Assembly: GCA_937967685.1 (NCBI GenBank)
Contig: CALBTX010000114.1
Location: forward strand, 1 to 64,000
DNA length: 64,000 bases
Reading direction: 5' to 3'
DNA from: an uncultured Bacillaceae bacterium
Lineage (GTDB): Bacteria; Bacillota; Bacilli; Caldalkalibacillales; Caldalkalibacillaceae
Shown in pieces: positions 8,746 through 17,322 of the stretch. The notes below the pieces were generated by a model. That model saw only the letters and a list, made by a program, of their open reading frames with translations, was not told where the DNA came from and did not search any database. The position numbers were made by a program, and so were the translations under genes. The number at the start of each line of letters is the position of its first letter. The stretch's first letter is position 1.

Positions 8746-9596
8746 TAATTTTCATCCGCCTTTCCGCCGTACAACTGTCCCAATACTTGTTCATTCATCG
8801 AAAAGGAATGTTCTTCGGCAGGAAATGCCCTCGTTTTAACCTCTTGCACATAATGTTTAACCGCTTGAATCAATTGCTGGTCGGCTTGGGCATACTGCTT
8901 GACAAACTTGGGATTTAAGTCACTGCCAAAACCGACGAGGTCATGAAAGACAAGCACCTGACCATCACAATGAGGGCCGGCACCGATACCGATCGTCGGG
9001 ACGTTGACCGATTCGGTGATTTTTTGAGCCAAAGCAGCCGGTATACATTCCAAAACAAGGGCGAACACTCCGGCTTCTTCCACTGCTTGCGCATCTGCGA
9101 TTAACCGTTGGGCAGACTCGACATCTTTTCCCTGCACTTTATACCCGCCCAATTGATGAACAGACTGGGGCGTCAGGCCGATATGGCCCATGACAGGCAC
9201 ACCGGCCGCAACCAGTTTTTCAATCGTTGGGCACACTTCCCGGCCCCCTTCCAGTTTGACGGCTCGTGCGCCGCCTTCTTGCATCAAACGGGCGCTTGAC
9301 TTTAACGTCTCTTCCAGTGGACCATGATAAGACAGAAAAGGTAAATCGGCGACGACAAGCGCCTTGTCAGTCCCCCGGGTGACCGCTTTCGTATGGTGGA
9401 GTATATCATTGACCGTCACCGGGACGGTCGAATCATATCCCAAAACAACCATGCCGAGTGAATCGCCGACGAGGATGATTTCAATGCCCGCCGCATCGAC
9501 CACTTTTGCCGTCGGGTAATCGTAAGCGGTGATCATCGCAATCGGTTCACGATCCTCTTTCATTTTTCGCAAAGTGGCTGTTGTCACTGGACTCAT
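8745..9596 (-). CDS. panB: 3-methyl-2-oxobutanoate hydroxymethyltransferase
   Basis: 283 aa, first enzyme of pantothenate synthesis (ketopantoate from 2-oxoisovalerate and methylene-THF). Typical segments are MITAYDYPTAKVVD, the Mg-binding VGDSLGMVVLGYDST, MQEGGARAVKLEGG and GHIGLTPQSVHQLGGYKVQG. The frame is open to 9755, but AGGGAGGAAT seven bases before the ATG at 9594-9596 fixes the start. A long leader with an attenuator-like structure lies upstream. Confidence 0.97.
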   Translation of the reverse strand: MSPVTTATLRKMKEDREPIAMITAYDYPTAKVVDAAGIEIILVGDSLGMVVLGYDSTVPVTVNDILHHTKAVTRGTDKALVVADLPFLSYHGPLEETLKSSARLMQEGGARAVKLEGGREVCPTIEKLVAAGVPVMGHIGLTPQSVHQLGGYKVQGKDVESAQRLIADAQAVEEAGVFALVLECIPAALAQKITESVNVPTIGIGAGPHCDGQVLVFHDLVGFGSDLNPKFVKQYAQADQQLIQAVKHYVQEVKTRAFPAEEHSFSMNEQVLGQLYGGKADEN

Positions 9597-9720
9597 CACG
9601 ATTCCTCCCTCTAGAAATCTTGTTCGCTTCAAAAAAGCAGCTTGCATTCTAAAATGGCCAACAGAGCGATCAGCAGACGCCGGCCAAGACGCCGTCACGA
9701 GACAAAGAACGTCAACAGCA

Positions 9721-9807
9721 AAATAAAAAACCTTCCGCGGGCAGCAGAAGGTCACCTAGACACATCGGTCTTTACCTTAAAAATCGATGTCCTTTACGAT
9801 CCTTCTG
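9721..9807 (-). promoter_or_regulatory. Attenuator-like leader of panBCD (terminator versus antiterminator)
   Basis: In the 346-base gap before panB, minus-strand RNA can form two exclusive structures. The terminator has arms ACCTTCTGC and GCGGAAGGT (within 9730-9752) around TGCCC, followed by a T-run (9721-9730). The competing hairpin pairs CAGAAGG (complement of 9801-9807) with CCTTCTG (complement of 9745-9751) around an inner ACATCG/CGATGT stem (9762-9767 with 9785-9790). This is the layout of a riboswitch or attenuator. The pan RNA motif is known upstream of panB genes; whether this is one cannot be decided by eye. The rest of the gap holds a second hairpin region (about 9835-9860) and no gene. 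Confidence 0.65.
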
Positions 9808-9922
9808 TCCCCGTTCAAGCGGTTGACTCGAGGCAGAATACTCGTCAAAAAAGAACGATGCAGTTTTCAAATGAACGGCATGATGGCCGGTATGGTTCCT
9901 TAACGGATACCATCCGCTTTTC

Positions 9923-9951
9923 ATTATATCAGAAATAAGATGTCATGTCTT
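9923..9951 (-). promoter_or_regulatory. Candidate sigma-A promoter of panBCD
   Basis: On the minus strand a perfect TATAAT (complement of 9923-9928) lies 17 bases from AAGACA (complement of 9946-9951), a modest -35. It sits at the 3' end of birA and would start a leader of about 320 nt that includes the attenuator. Confidence 0.55.
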
Positions 9952-10917
9952 AAGATCGGCCGAATAAATTTGCCGAATGTTTCCATTTGCTTCTTCCAAT
10001 AATAATATCCCTTCATCCGTAATCCCTGTGGCCCGTCCTTCATATTGGCCCTCCATGGTCCGGGCAATGACACGTTGGCCTAATGATACACTGTATGTTT
10101 CCCACAGCGTTTTGATCGGACGAAAGCCTTTTTCAAGGTACAGTTCATACAAACGCTCCCATTCTTCCAGAACATGAATGAGACACGCTTTCCGATCGAT
10201 TGGTTTTCCCGCTTCCATAGCCAGAGAAGTGGCCCCTTGTTGCAGATCGGCTGGAAAATCCTCTGTTTTCTGATTGACATTGATGCCGATGCCTATGAGC
10301 ACCACATGCACTCGATCAGATTCGGCATCTAATTCAGTGAGAATGCCGGCCACCTTTCGCCCGTTGATCAGTAAATCATTGGGCCATTTAATACCTATAT
10401 CGAGATGGGTCACTTGGCGTAAAGCACGCGTGGCGGCCACCGCCGAAAGCAGAGTCAATTGCGGAATTTTCGATAAAACCAGGTCTGGACGAACGAGCAG
10501 ACTGAGCCAGATGCCCGTCCCCGGCGGAGAATGCCACGGACGCCCCAAACGCCCTTTCCCGTTTGTTTGCTGCTCTGCCAAAACAACCGTTCCCGAAGAA
10601 CTCCCTGTCCTTGCTAATCGCTTGGCTTCCTGCTGAGTCGATTCGCTGCGCTCAAAAACATGAATATGCTGTCCTACCCACTCTGTGGATAAATGCGGAA
10701 GCAACGTCGAAGCGGATATTTGAGCCGGTTCTTGAATGAGTCGGTAACCTTTCTTGCGCACCGCCTCAATCTGAAACCCCTCTGATTTCAAGTCTTCAAT
10801 ATATTTCCAAACAGCTGTCCGGGAAATATTTAAACGATTGCTTAACATTTCACCGGAGACAAATTGTCCTTTTTCTTCAACAAGATACTGCAGTAACTGT
10901 CTGCGGTTAGCATTCAT
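9943..10917 (-). CDS. birA: Biotin operon repressor / biotin-protein ligase
   Basis: 324 aa bifunctional BirA. Residues 1-65 form a winged helix (LSNRLNISRTAVWKYIEDL). The ligase core has NGKGRLGRPWHSPPGTGIW (biotinyl-AMP loop), KWPNDLLINGRKVAGILTE and GIGINVN, and the C-terminal SH3-like domain ends the protein. The frame extends to a GTG at 10926, but GGAG fits the ATG at 10915-10917 better. It overlaps cca by a few bases, as in B. subtilis. Confidence 0.95.
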   Translation of the reverse strand: MNANRRQLLQYLVEEKGQFVSGEMLSNRLNISRTAVWKYIEDLKSEGFQIEAVRKKGYRLIQEPAQISASTLLPHLSTEWVGQHIHVFERSESTQQEAKRLARTGSSSGTVVLAEQQTNGKGRLGRPWHSPPGTGIWLSLLVRPDLVLSKIPQLTLLSAVAATRALRQVTHLDIGIKWPNDLLINGRKVAGILTELDAESDRVHVVLIGIGINVNQKTEDFPADLQQGATSLAMEAGKPIDRKACLIHVLEEWERLYELYLEKGFRPIKTLWETYSVSLGQRVIARTMEGQYEGRATGITDEGILLLEEANGNIRQIYSADLKT

Positions 10918-12142
10918 CGCTGTCACGCTCCATTAAGTAAGCCAGCAACTGATCCCTGTCATTTTCTACGTGACCGTCAAGCACGGCTTTTTGCAGCTTG
11001 CGCAAAGTTTGCTGGATCCATGGCCCCGGTTTTTTGGTATAGATATCCAAAAGATCTTTTCCATTCACGCGCAGATCTTGTTTACTCTGTAAGGGCAATG
11101 CCCTGAAAGTGCGGTGGAGGGCCGTCAGTCGTGCAGGGTCAATCTGACCGTGCTGTTTGACGAGATTGATTTTTAGAACGGAGGCAAGCGTCGATTCACC
11201 GATGTCAAACATTTCATACGTCGTCAGTTGCTCTAAATGCGTGATGGCCGCATAATGCCTGATGTATGAGAGCAGAGTGCGAACTTGTCTGGCAAACGCT
11301 TTTGTTAAACGTAATTGCTTTAAAAAAACACCCGCCTCTTCTTCTGTTGCCAAAGATAAAAACAGTGCCCAGCGCTCGACAACGCTTAACGGATAAAGCG
11401 GGTAGTGCCCAATCTCGACAAATGATTGTTCAACCGCCGAAAATGGCGCCACCTTCCGAGCAATACCGTTCTGTGCATAAGCGAGCAAGCCCGTGTCAAC
11501 AAAAGGGGCGGCCATCGTTTTTTCAAATTCGGCGGTGATCCGCTCCATGGAGATCCGCTCCAGAAGCTCGGCAGACGCTTGGATGTGCCGCTCGACTTGA
11601 TCCTCTAGACGAAAGCCGAGCTGGGCGCCGAAACGGATGGCCCTCAACATGCGTAAAGCATCTTCCTGAAAACGCTCCGCGGGAGCACCGACCGTGCGGA
11701 TGACCCTCCGTTTCAAATCTTCAAGGCCTTGAAAGTAGTCCACAATTTGATCATCCTTGTCCATGGCCATAGCATTCATGGTAAAATCCCGCCGGATTAA
11801 GTCGTCTTTCAAGAGGCGGACATAGCGGACATGATGCGGCCGTCGATGGTCCGTATAGACTCCATCCCGGCGATATGTCGTCACCTCAAAAGGCTGATTG
11901 TCGACGAGCACGGTGACTGTGCCGTGCTTCAAACCGGTAGGAATCACCCGTTCAAACAGCCGGCGGACTTCTTGCGGATGAGCCGCTGTGCAGATGTCCA
12001 CATCATGAACGGGACGGTTCAGCAGCATATCACGCACACACCCGCCGACGACAAACGCTTCGTGTCCGTTTGCCTCTAACGTTTGCAAAATGTTTTTTGC
12101 CTTGCTTAACAAATCCTTCGCCTTGGCAAACAATCTCATCAT
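10907..12142 (-). CDS. cca: CCA-adding tRNA nucleotidyltransferase
   Basis: 411 aa class II enzyme adding CCA to tRNA 3' ends. The catalytic head shows VGGCVRD and DVDICTAA (the two carboxylates), then RRDFTMNAMAMD, EDALRMLRAIRFGAQLGF (nucleotide-selecting region) and ERISMERI. The C-terminal half is helical. Length is normal for Bacillus Cca. First of a cca-birA pair. Confidence 0.96.
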   Translation of the reverse strand: MMRLFAKAKDLLSKAKNILQTLEANGHEAFVVGGCVRDMLLNRPVHDVDICTAAHPQEVRRLFERVIPTGLKHGTVTVLVDNQPFEVTTYRRDGVYTDHRRPHHVRYVRLLKDDLIRRDFTMNAMAMDKDDQIVDYFQGLEDLKRRVIRTVGAPAERFQEDALRMLRAIRFGAQLGFRLEDQVERHIQASAELLERISMERITAEFEKTMAAPFVDTGLLAYAQNGIARKVAPFSAVEQSFVEIGHYPLYPLSVVERWALFLSLATEEEAGVFLKQLRLTKAFARQVRTLLSYIRHYAAITHLEQLTTYEMFDIGESTLASVLKINLVKQHGQIDPARLTALHRTFRALPLQSKQDLRVNGKDLLDIYTKKPGPWIQQTLRKLQKAVLDGHVENDRDQLLAYLMERDSDEC

Positions 12143-12182
12143 CCGCTTTCACATAAACAAGCCCTTATGTCATAAACTAACA

Positions 12183-12275
12183 CTGCACTTGTCACAAGTA
12201 CATTCATTTGCCCTAGTACTCTGATGGACTGCACTTGTCACAAGTTCAAACATTTGCCATAAGTACACCGATGGA
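12183..12275. repeat. Two 46-47 bp direct repeats, each with a perfect 13-nt palindrome
   Basis: Copies start at 12183 and 12229, and differ mainly in the middle. Each contains ACTTGTCACAAGT, a perfect palindrome around a central base. On the plus strand TTGTCA inside each palindrome resembles a -35 box; in the second copy CATAAG lies 17 bases further on as a weak -10. The set looks like paired operators over tandem promoters facing the short ORF at 12285. Function not proven. Confidence 0.6.
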
Positions 12276-12284
12276 GGAATGCGT

Positions 12285-12353
12285 ATGAGAACGATATATG
12301 GCCTCATGATTATGCTGGCCAAAATCATGCAAAGCAGAAAAAGATTCCGGTAA
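12285..12353 (+). CDS. Possible 22-aa basic peptide
   Basis: ATG with GGAGG seven bases upstream opens a 22-codon frame, MRTIYGLMIMLAKIMQSRKR plus FR, ending in TAA. The first half is hydrophobic (LMIMLAKIM) and the tail strongly basic, as in small membrane-active or membrane-associated peptides. It lies just downstream of the palindromic repeats and converges on bshA. No family recognised. Confidence 0.4.
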   Translation: MRTIYGLMIMLAKIMQSRKRFR

Positions 12354-12358
12354 AACAG

Positions 12359-13495
12359 TTACGTCTCAGCCAGTACTGATTCATAAATATCGATATACTG
12401 CCGTAAAATATCCCGAGCGTTAAAATGTGTACGGGCTCTCTCAATCGATGCAGCAGAAAAATGGCGGTACATCTCCTCATTTTGCAACAAGCGGATGGCC
12501 GCCGAGGCCATTTCTTCCGTCGCCCCAATGGGATAAACAAATCCGCTTTGCTCGTGCTTAATCAGTTCCGGCAGTCCCCCGGCGTCCGAGGCAACAACAG
12601 GAACACCGCAAGCCATCGCTTCCAACGCCACCAAACCAAAACTCTCCTGTTCAGAAGGAAGCAGCATAATGTCTGTTTGAGATAAAATTTCAACAATATT
12701 CTTTTGTTCACCGAGAAAGATGACTTTCTCCTCCAAACCGGAGTTTTTCAGCAGCTGACAAGCTTTGGGAAAGTCCGGGCCCTCTCCGATTAAGACGAGT
12801 TTGGCTCGTACTTGTCTAGCGATGATTTGAAAAACTTTGACGACATCAGCCACCCGTTTGACCGGCCGAAAGTTGGAAATATGAACGACCAGCTTTTCAT
12901 CAGGGTCAGCTAACGTGCCGCGCAGCGCCGCTGACTTTTGAGGATAGTAAACGCGTTCGTCCACAAAATTATACACTTTGCGAATCGGCTGATTGACTTG
13001 AAACAAATCATACGTTTGCCGGATGAGATGCTCGGAGACGGCGGTGACACTGTCGGACTTTTCAATTCCGAAGCGAATCATGTCTTTCAATGATTCATCA
13101 TAGCCCAAAACGGTAATATCCGTCCCATGCAAAGTCGTGATCACTTTCAACGGATGAGCCGTCAGCTGCTTGGCTAAATAAGCACAGATTGCATGAGGAA
13201 TCGCATAGTGGACATGTAACAGATCCAAACGTTCCCGGTTGGCCACTTGAGCCATTTTATTCGCCAATGTTAAATCATAAGGCGGATAGCGAAAAACAGA
13301 GTATTGATTCACTTCCACTTCATGATAAAAAATGTTCGGATTATAGCCGTTGAGCCTGAACGGCATGCTTGAGGTGATAAAATGGACTTCATGTCCCGCT
13401 TCAGCCAACAGTTTGCCCAGCTCCGTGGCAATGACTCCTGATCCCCCTAGAGTTGGATAGCAGGTAATTCCTATTTTTAATAATTTTGCGGACAT
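12359..13495 (-). CDS. bshA: N-acetyl-alpha-D-glucosaminyl L-malate synthase (bacillithiol)
   Basis: 378 aa GT-B glycosyltransferase (family 4) making GlcNAc-malate from UDP-GlcNAc and L-malate, the first step of bacillithiol synthesis. The start KIGITCYPTLGGSGVIATELG, then HFITSSMPFRLN, VNQYSVFRYPPYDL, TLHGTDITVLGYD, the donor site HISNFRPVKR and EQESFGLVALEAMACGVP all match BshA. It follows bshB1 with one base between. Confidence 0.96.
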   Translation of the reverse strand: MSAKLLKIGITCYPTLGGSGVIATELGKLLAEAGHEVHFITSSMPFRLNGYNPNIFYHEVEVNQYSVFRYPPYDLTLANKMAQVANRERLDLLHVHYAIPHAICAYLAKQLTAHPLKVITTLHGTDITVLGYDESLKDMIRFGIEKSDSVTAVSEHLIRQTYDLFQVNQPIRKVYNFVDERVYYPQKSAALRGTLADPDEKLVVHISNFRPVKRVADVVKVFQIIARQVRAKLVLIGEGPDFPKACQLLKNSGLEEKVIFLGEQKNIVEILSQTDIMLLPSEQESFGLVALEAMACGVPVVASDAGGLPELIKHEQSGFVYPIGATEEMASAAIRLLQNEEMYRHFSAASIERARTHFNARDILRQYIDIYESVLAET

Positions 13496-13496
13496 G

Positions 13497-14216
13497 TCAT
13501 ACCCCTTTCCTTAAAATCAACTGTTGGAGAAGAAGAGGTTGTTTCACAACAAACGCTTCCGCATAACGAACATTGACCCATTTGCCGAAAAGTTGGTCTC
13601 GTGCTTCAATCGCTTCCACAAATCCGGTGTTTAAACGCGTTTCAACTTCAGCAGCCTCTGCTTGAAACTGTGAAGCATAAGCGAGCAGAGCCTTTTTTTT
13701 GATCTCCATCTGTTCCGAAATGTCGATGATCACATCGGGCTTGGCCACTTCGTTAAAAAAATAATAATACATTTGTTCCACTCGGTGGGGAGGGACAGCG
13801 TCCTGCTCCCTTTGATATTTGCGGATGTTGGCTGAGAAAACAGCTTCCTCGACAATCCGCGCCGTCTGGCGATGATCGGGATGACGATCTTCAGCATAAG
13901 GGAGACACACCACTTTAGGTCGAAAGCGACGAACCAAAACGACGATCTTCCATAACAGAGCATCGTTCACTGTTAATCCCCTGTCGGGAAACCCCAAATT
14001 GACCCGCTGCTCTACGCCTAAAATGTCTGCGGCCTGAGCGGCCTCCCTTTGTCTGCCCGCCACCGTTCCGTTAGATGACAGTTCCCCTTTCGTCAAATCA
14101 ACGATGCCCACTTTGAGACCGTCCCGCACATGTTTATGTATCGTACCGGCCATGCCAATTTCCACGTCATCAGGATGAGCGCCAAAACAGAGCATGTCCA
14201 CCGTATGCTGATCCAT
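13497..14216 (-). CDS. bshB1: Bacillithiol biosynthesis deacetylase BshB1
   Basis: 239 aa LmbE/PIG-L-type zinc deacetylase removing the acetyl group from GlcNAc-malate. AHPDD (residues 13-17) and the later HPDH in the segment AEDRHPDHRQTA supply the zinc ligands. The frame is open to 14393 but AAAGGGTGG precedes the ATG at 14214-14216. It lies between mgsA and bshA as in B. subtilis (ypjG). Confidence 0.95.
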   Translation of the reverse strand: MDQHTVDMLCFGAHPDDVEIGMAGTIHKHVRDGLKVGIVDLTKGELSSNGTVAGRQREAAQAADILGVEQRVNLGFPDRGLTVNDALLWKIVVLVRRFRPKVVCLPYAEDRHPDHRQTARIVEEAVFSANIRKYQREQDAVPPHRVEQMYYYFFNEVAKPDVIIDISEQMEIKKKALLAYASQFQAEAAEVETRLNTGFVEAIEARDQLFGKWVNVRYAEAFVVKQPLLLQQLILRKGV

Positions 14217-14247
14217 ATGACCACCCTTTCCGGTCAATCTCTCTCGC

Positions 14248-14652
14248 TTATTCATCGTTGCGCAGTTCGGAACGCCAATCCAAATAGCCGGACTGGACGG
14301 CTTTAATAAGCATTTCAGCTGTGGCCATATTGGTGGCCAAAGGAATGCGATGCACATCACACAGACGTAACAAAGCGATGATATCCGGCTCATGCGGTTG
14401 AGCCGTCAACGGGTCGCGAAAAAAAAGAACCATATCCATCTGACCTTGAGCGATTAAAGAGCCGATTTGCTGATCTCCACCTAAAGGACCGGACAACAGC
14501 CGGATCACTTTGAGCGGCGTGTTTTCCATAATCCGCTTGCCGGTCGTCCCCGTGGCATACAAATGATGGTTTTTGAGAATCGGTTCATAAGCCGTTACAA
14601 AATGAATCATGTCTTTCTTTTTTTCATCATGGGCAATCAGGGCGATATTCAT
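14248..14652 (-). CDS. mgsA: Methylglyoxal synthase
   Basis: 134 aa. Converts dihydroxyacetone phosphate to methylglyoxal. [12 protein letters not shown] start, [21 protein letters not shown] (with the catalytic Asp) and [13 protein letters not shown] are all family hallmarks. The ATG at 14650-14652 is chosen over upstream in-frame starts because it matches the usual N-terminus and has AGGAAA before it. The start is 22 bases downstream of the dapB stop. Confidence 0.96.
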   Translation of the reverse strand: MNIALIAHDEKKKDMIHFVTAYEPILKNHHLYATGTTGKRIMENTPLKVIRLLSGPLGGDQQIGSLIAQGQMDMVLFFRDPLTAQPHEPDIIALLRLCDVHRIPLATNMATAEMLIKAVQSGYLDWRSELRNDE

Positions 14653-14674
14653 TCGTTTCCTGTCGTTTGACCGC

Positions 14675-15478
14675 TTACTCATTTTCAAGTACACGGTCCA
14701 ATCCGTAGACAAATTTGCTTAATTCCATCACTTTCCTAATCGCCAGACGCACCCCGGGCATAAATGATCGGCGATTGATGGAATCATGACGAATGGTCAA
14801 AGTTTGCCCCTCACTGCCGAAAATGACCTGTTGATGAGCCACCAATCCAGGCAAACGCACGCTGTGGATGGGGAAACCTTCATAAAAAGCGCCTCTTGCT
14901 CCATCCAGCGTTTCTTTTTCATCGGGATGTCCTTGTTTATGTTCTTTCCTCACTTCAGCGATCATCTCCGCTGTTTTCAACGCCGTTCCCGAAGGCGCAT
15001 CCAGCTTCCGATCGTGGTGCATCTCGATAATTTCTACGTCGGGCATATATTTTGCCGCTTCCCGGGCAAACTTCATCATTAAGACCGCTCCGAGGGCAAA
15101 GTTAGGAGCGAGAATGGCCCCCATTTGTTGCCGATGACATAACTGTTCTATTTCACTGATTTCTTCCGAAGTCAAACCTGTTGTTCCGATAACAGGACGC
15201 ACCCTGTACTTAATGGCCAAATCGGCATGTCTTTTGACATGCTGCGGTGTCGTAAAATCAACGAGAACGTCTGCCTCTGTTTGTTCCAGCACGCGTTCAA
15301 GATCGTTATAAAAAAGGACGCCCATCGGCCCCATACCGATCACTTCGCCGACATCAACGTTGTTTAAGGTTGAATCCACGGCAGAGACGAGTTGTAAATC
15401 CGGATCATCGGCAATCATTTTGATGGTTTCCGAACCCATCTTCCCTTTTCCACCTGCTACGATCACTCGGATAGGCAT
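14675..15478 (-). CDS. dapB: 4-hydroxy-tetrahydrodipicolinate reductase
   Basis: 267 aa lysine/diaminopimelate enzyme. N-terminal dinucleotide motif VAGGKGKMG, substrate region [18 protein letters not shown] with the catalytic His pair, and GTTGLTSEE are present. The ATG at 15476-15478 is preferred to the GTG at 15490, which lies on top of the AAGGAG ribosome site. Diverges from ypjC. Confidence 0.96.
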   Translation of the reverse strand: MPIRVIVAGGKGKMGSETIKMIADDPDLQLVSAVDSTLNNVDVGEVIGMGPMGVLFYNDLERVLEQTEADVLVDFTTPQHVKRHADLAIKYRVRPVIGTTGLTSEEISEIEQLCHRQQMGAILAPNFALGAVLMMKFAREAAKYMPDVEIIEMHHDRKLDAPSGTALKTAEMIAEVRKEHKQGHPDEKETLDGARGAFYEGFPIHSVRLPGLVAHQQVIFGSEGQTLTIRHDSINRRSFMPGVRLAIRKVMELSKFVYGLDRVLENE

Positions 15479-15598
15479 GGCAAGAAACACTCCTTATGTA
15501 TCGATGGCTTTTTAGGCTGAAGAGCACTATAATGTACCTACATTTTACTATATGACGACTGATTTGACTATGTAGTTGCCCAAAGGAGGTACGAACAT

Positions 15599-16462
15599 AT
15601 GTCTTTAAAATTGAAAAATATGGGGATGGTGATCGTTGGCAGCGCCATATATGCCTTTGGCTTGAATTATTTCAACATCGCCAACCAATTGGTCGAAGGC
15701 GGATTCACGGGCGTCACCCTTCTTCTCAAATATTTGTTTGGCTTGAATCCGGCGCTGTCCAACATTATTTTGAACTTGCCGATGTTCTTCATCGGCTTGC
15801 AAGTCCTCGGACGCCACGTCTTTATTTACACGATGCTCGGAACGTTTTCGCTTTCTTTTTTTCTCTGGCTGTTTCAAGATTTTCAGCTTGTTTTAGGGGA
15901 TGATTTATTGCTGGCCGCCCTTTATGCGGGAGTGAGCGCCGGAATCGGCTTGGGCATCGTTTTTCGCTACGGGGGAACAACCGGAGGGGTGGATATATTG
16001 GCCCGTCTGGCCAACAAATATATGGGCTGGAGTATCGGAACGACGATTTTTGTCTTCGATATTTTCGTCATTTCCGCATCCCTATTATATTTAGACCATA
16101 AGGTTGCCATGTATACGATCATTGCCGTTTATGTCGGGGCACGAGTGATCGATTTCGTCCAGGAAGGCACCCGGGCAGCCAAAGCGATTATGATCATTTC
16201 CGAAAATGCACCACGGATAGCCGATCAAATCATCAAGAATATGGATCGGGGAGCAACCGTTCTACAGGGAAGGGGAGGTTTTACCGGCCATGCCAGAGAA
16301 GTCCTTTATTGTGTCATCAGCCGTAACGAACTGATGCGCCTGAAAAATATCGTTCAACAGATAGATCCATACGCATTTCTGACCGTGCATGATGTCAAAG
16401 ATGTGCTCGGTGAAGGATTTACACATGATGAAAATAAACGGCCTTTAAGAGAAGATATATGA
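15599..16462 (+). CDS. ypjC: YitT/DUF2179 family membrane protein (YpjC)
   Basis: 287 aa on the plus strand with a strong AAAGGAGGT eight bases before the ATG. Five or six hydrophobic segments fill residues 8-180 (YitT-type, including FRYGGTTGGVDILAR), followed by a soluble DUF2179 domain (residues about 195-275, RGATVLQGRGGFTG). Position next to dapB matches B. subtilis ypjC. Transport or sensing role not known. A plus-strand TATAAT at 15528-15533 may be its -10, but the -35 is poor. Confidence 0.85.
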   Translation: MSLKLKNMGMVIVGSAIYAFGLNYFNIANQLVEGGFTGVTLLLKYLFGLNPALSNIILNLPMFFIGLQVLGRHVFIYTMLGTFSLSFFLWLFQDFQLVLGDDLLLAALYAGVSAGIGLGIVFRYGGTTGGVDILARLANKYMGWSIGTTIFVFDIFVISASLLYLDHKVAMYTIIAVYVGARVIDFVQEGTRAAKAIMIISENAPRIADQIIKNMDRGATVLQGRGGFTGHAREVLYCVISRNELMRLKNIVQQIDPYAFLTVHDVKDVLGEGFTHDENKRPLREDI

Positions 16463-16490
16463 TCATGATGGGACAGAACGAAACGGAGCA

Positions 16491-16536
16491 AAGTAAAAAG
16501 CCTTGCCATTTCCTTTCCAGGAGGAAGCGCAAGGCT
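16491..16536 (-). terminator. Intrinsic terminator between convergent genes
   Basis: AGCCTTGC (16499-16506) pairs with GCAAGGCT (16529-16536). On the minus strand the stem is followed by TTTTTAC, so it ends transcription of the metallopeptidase gene. It may also slow transcripts leaving ypjC. Confidence 0.75.
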
Positions 16537-16560
16537 CAGGGATGAGCATATTCGCTCGTC

Positions 16561-17244
16561 TTATTCTTGTTGAGAAAGCGCGAAAAAATAGACGAGTCTA
16601 AGCAATTCCAACACAGCCGTCAAGGCGGCGGCAACATACGTCAGTGCAGCGGCATCAAGCACCTTGCGTGTTGAGCGTTCCTCTTCATTGCGGATAATCC
16701 CCGCGGAAACGACCTGTTGCATGGCCCTGGAGCTGGCGTTAAATTCCACGGGTAAAGTGATGACCTGGAACAATACAGCCGCTGAGAAGAGAATTATACC
16801 CAACAGCAGCAAGCTAGAACCGAAACTACCGAAAAACAAGCCGGCGATGATGAGCGGAAAAGCGGCCATCGTACCGAAATTGGCGACGGGCACCAAACTA
16901 TGTCTGAAACGCAAAAAAGCGTAATCCTCCGCATCCTGTAACGCATGTCCGACCTCGTGGGCTGCAATGGCCGTGGCTGCCAGTGAATGTCCGTAATAAT
17001 TTTCTTCCGACAAACGGACCACTTTGGCCTGAGGATCGTAATGGTCGGATAACTTGCCTTTCACCGGTTCCACGCCAATATTGAATAAGCCGTGGTCATC
17101 CAAAATTTGACGCGCCACCTGAGCCCCCGTCATTTGTGATGATGAGGCAACCTGTGAATAACGGCTGTAAGCGGAACGAACTTTGTATTGAGCATACAAA
17201 GCCAGGGCAAGAGCAGGGATGATGGTCAACATATAAATCAGCAC
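16561..17244 (-). CDS. Membrane zinc metallopeptidase (YugP family)
   Basis: 227 aa. Zinc motif HEVGH at residues 96-100 lies in AIAAHEVGHALQ; hydrophobic segments are seen at about 2-18, 118-140, 145-165 and 195-220. Neutral zinc metallopeptidase family DUF2268-unrelated, like B. subtilis YugP, which lies elsewhere in that genome. Substrate unknown. Has its own terminator at 16491-16536 and a gap of 78 bases to ypjB. Confidence 0.8.
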   Translation of the reverse strand: MLIYMLTIIPALALALYAQYKVRSAYSRYSQVASSSQMTGAQVARQILDDHGLFNIGVEPVKGKLSDHYDPQAKVVRLSEENYYGHSLAATAIAAHEVGHALQDAEDYAFLRFRHSLVPVANFGTMAAFPLIIAGLFFGSFGSSLLLLGIILFSAAVLFQVITLPVEFNASSRAMQQVVSAGIIRNEEERSTRKVLDAAALTYVAAALTAVLELLRLVYFFALSQQE

Positions 17245-17322
17245 GGTTCTTCCCCTCCTTCAAAATAAACAAAATGATGATCGTAATTTTATTATAGTAG
17301 AAAGGTCAAAGTTAGTCAAACA

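Noticed and set aside
8745..9755. Longer panB reading frame starting at 9755
   Set aside because: The added N-terminus is unlike PanB, has no ribosome site and lies in the attenuator region; AGGGAGGAAT fixes the start at 9596.
9597..9942. T-box riboswitch in the panB leader
   Set aside because: No AGGGTGGNACCGCG-type T-box sequence precedes the terminator, so the leader is described only as an attenuator.
12325..12540. 71-codon minus-strand ORF at the bshA 3' end
   Set aside because: It overlaps bshA in another frame and has no supporting signal.
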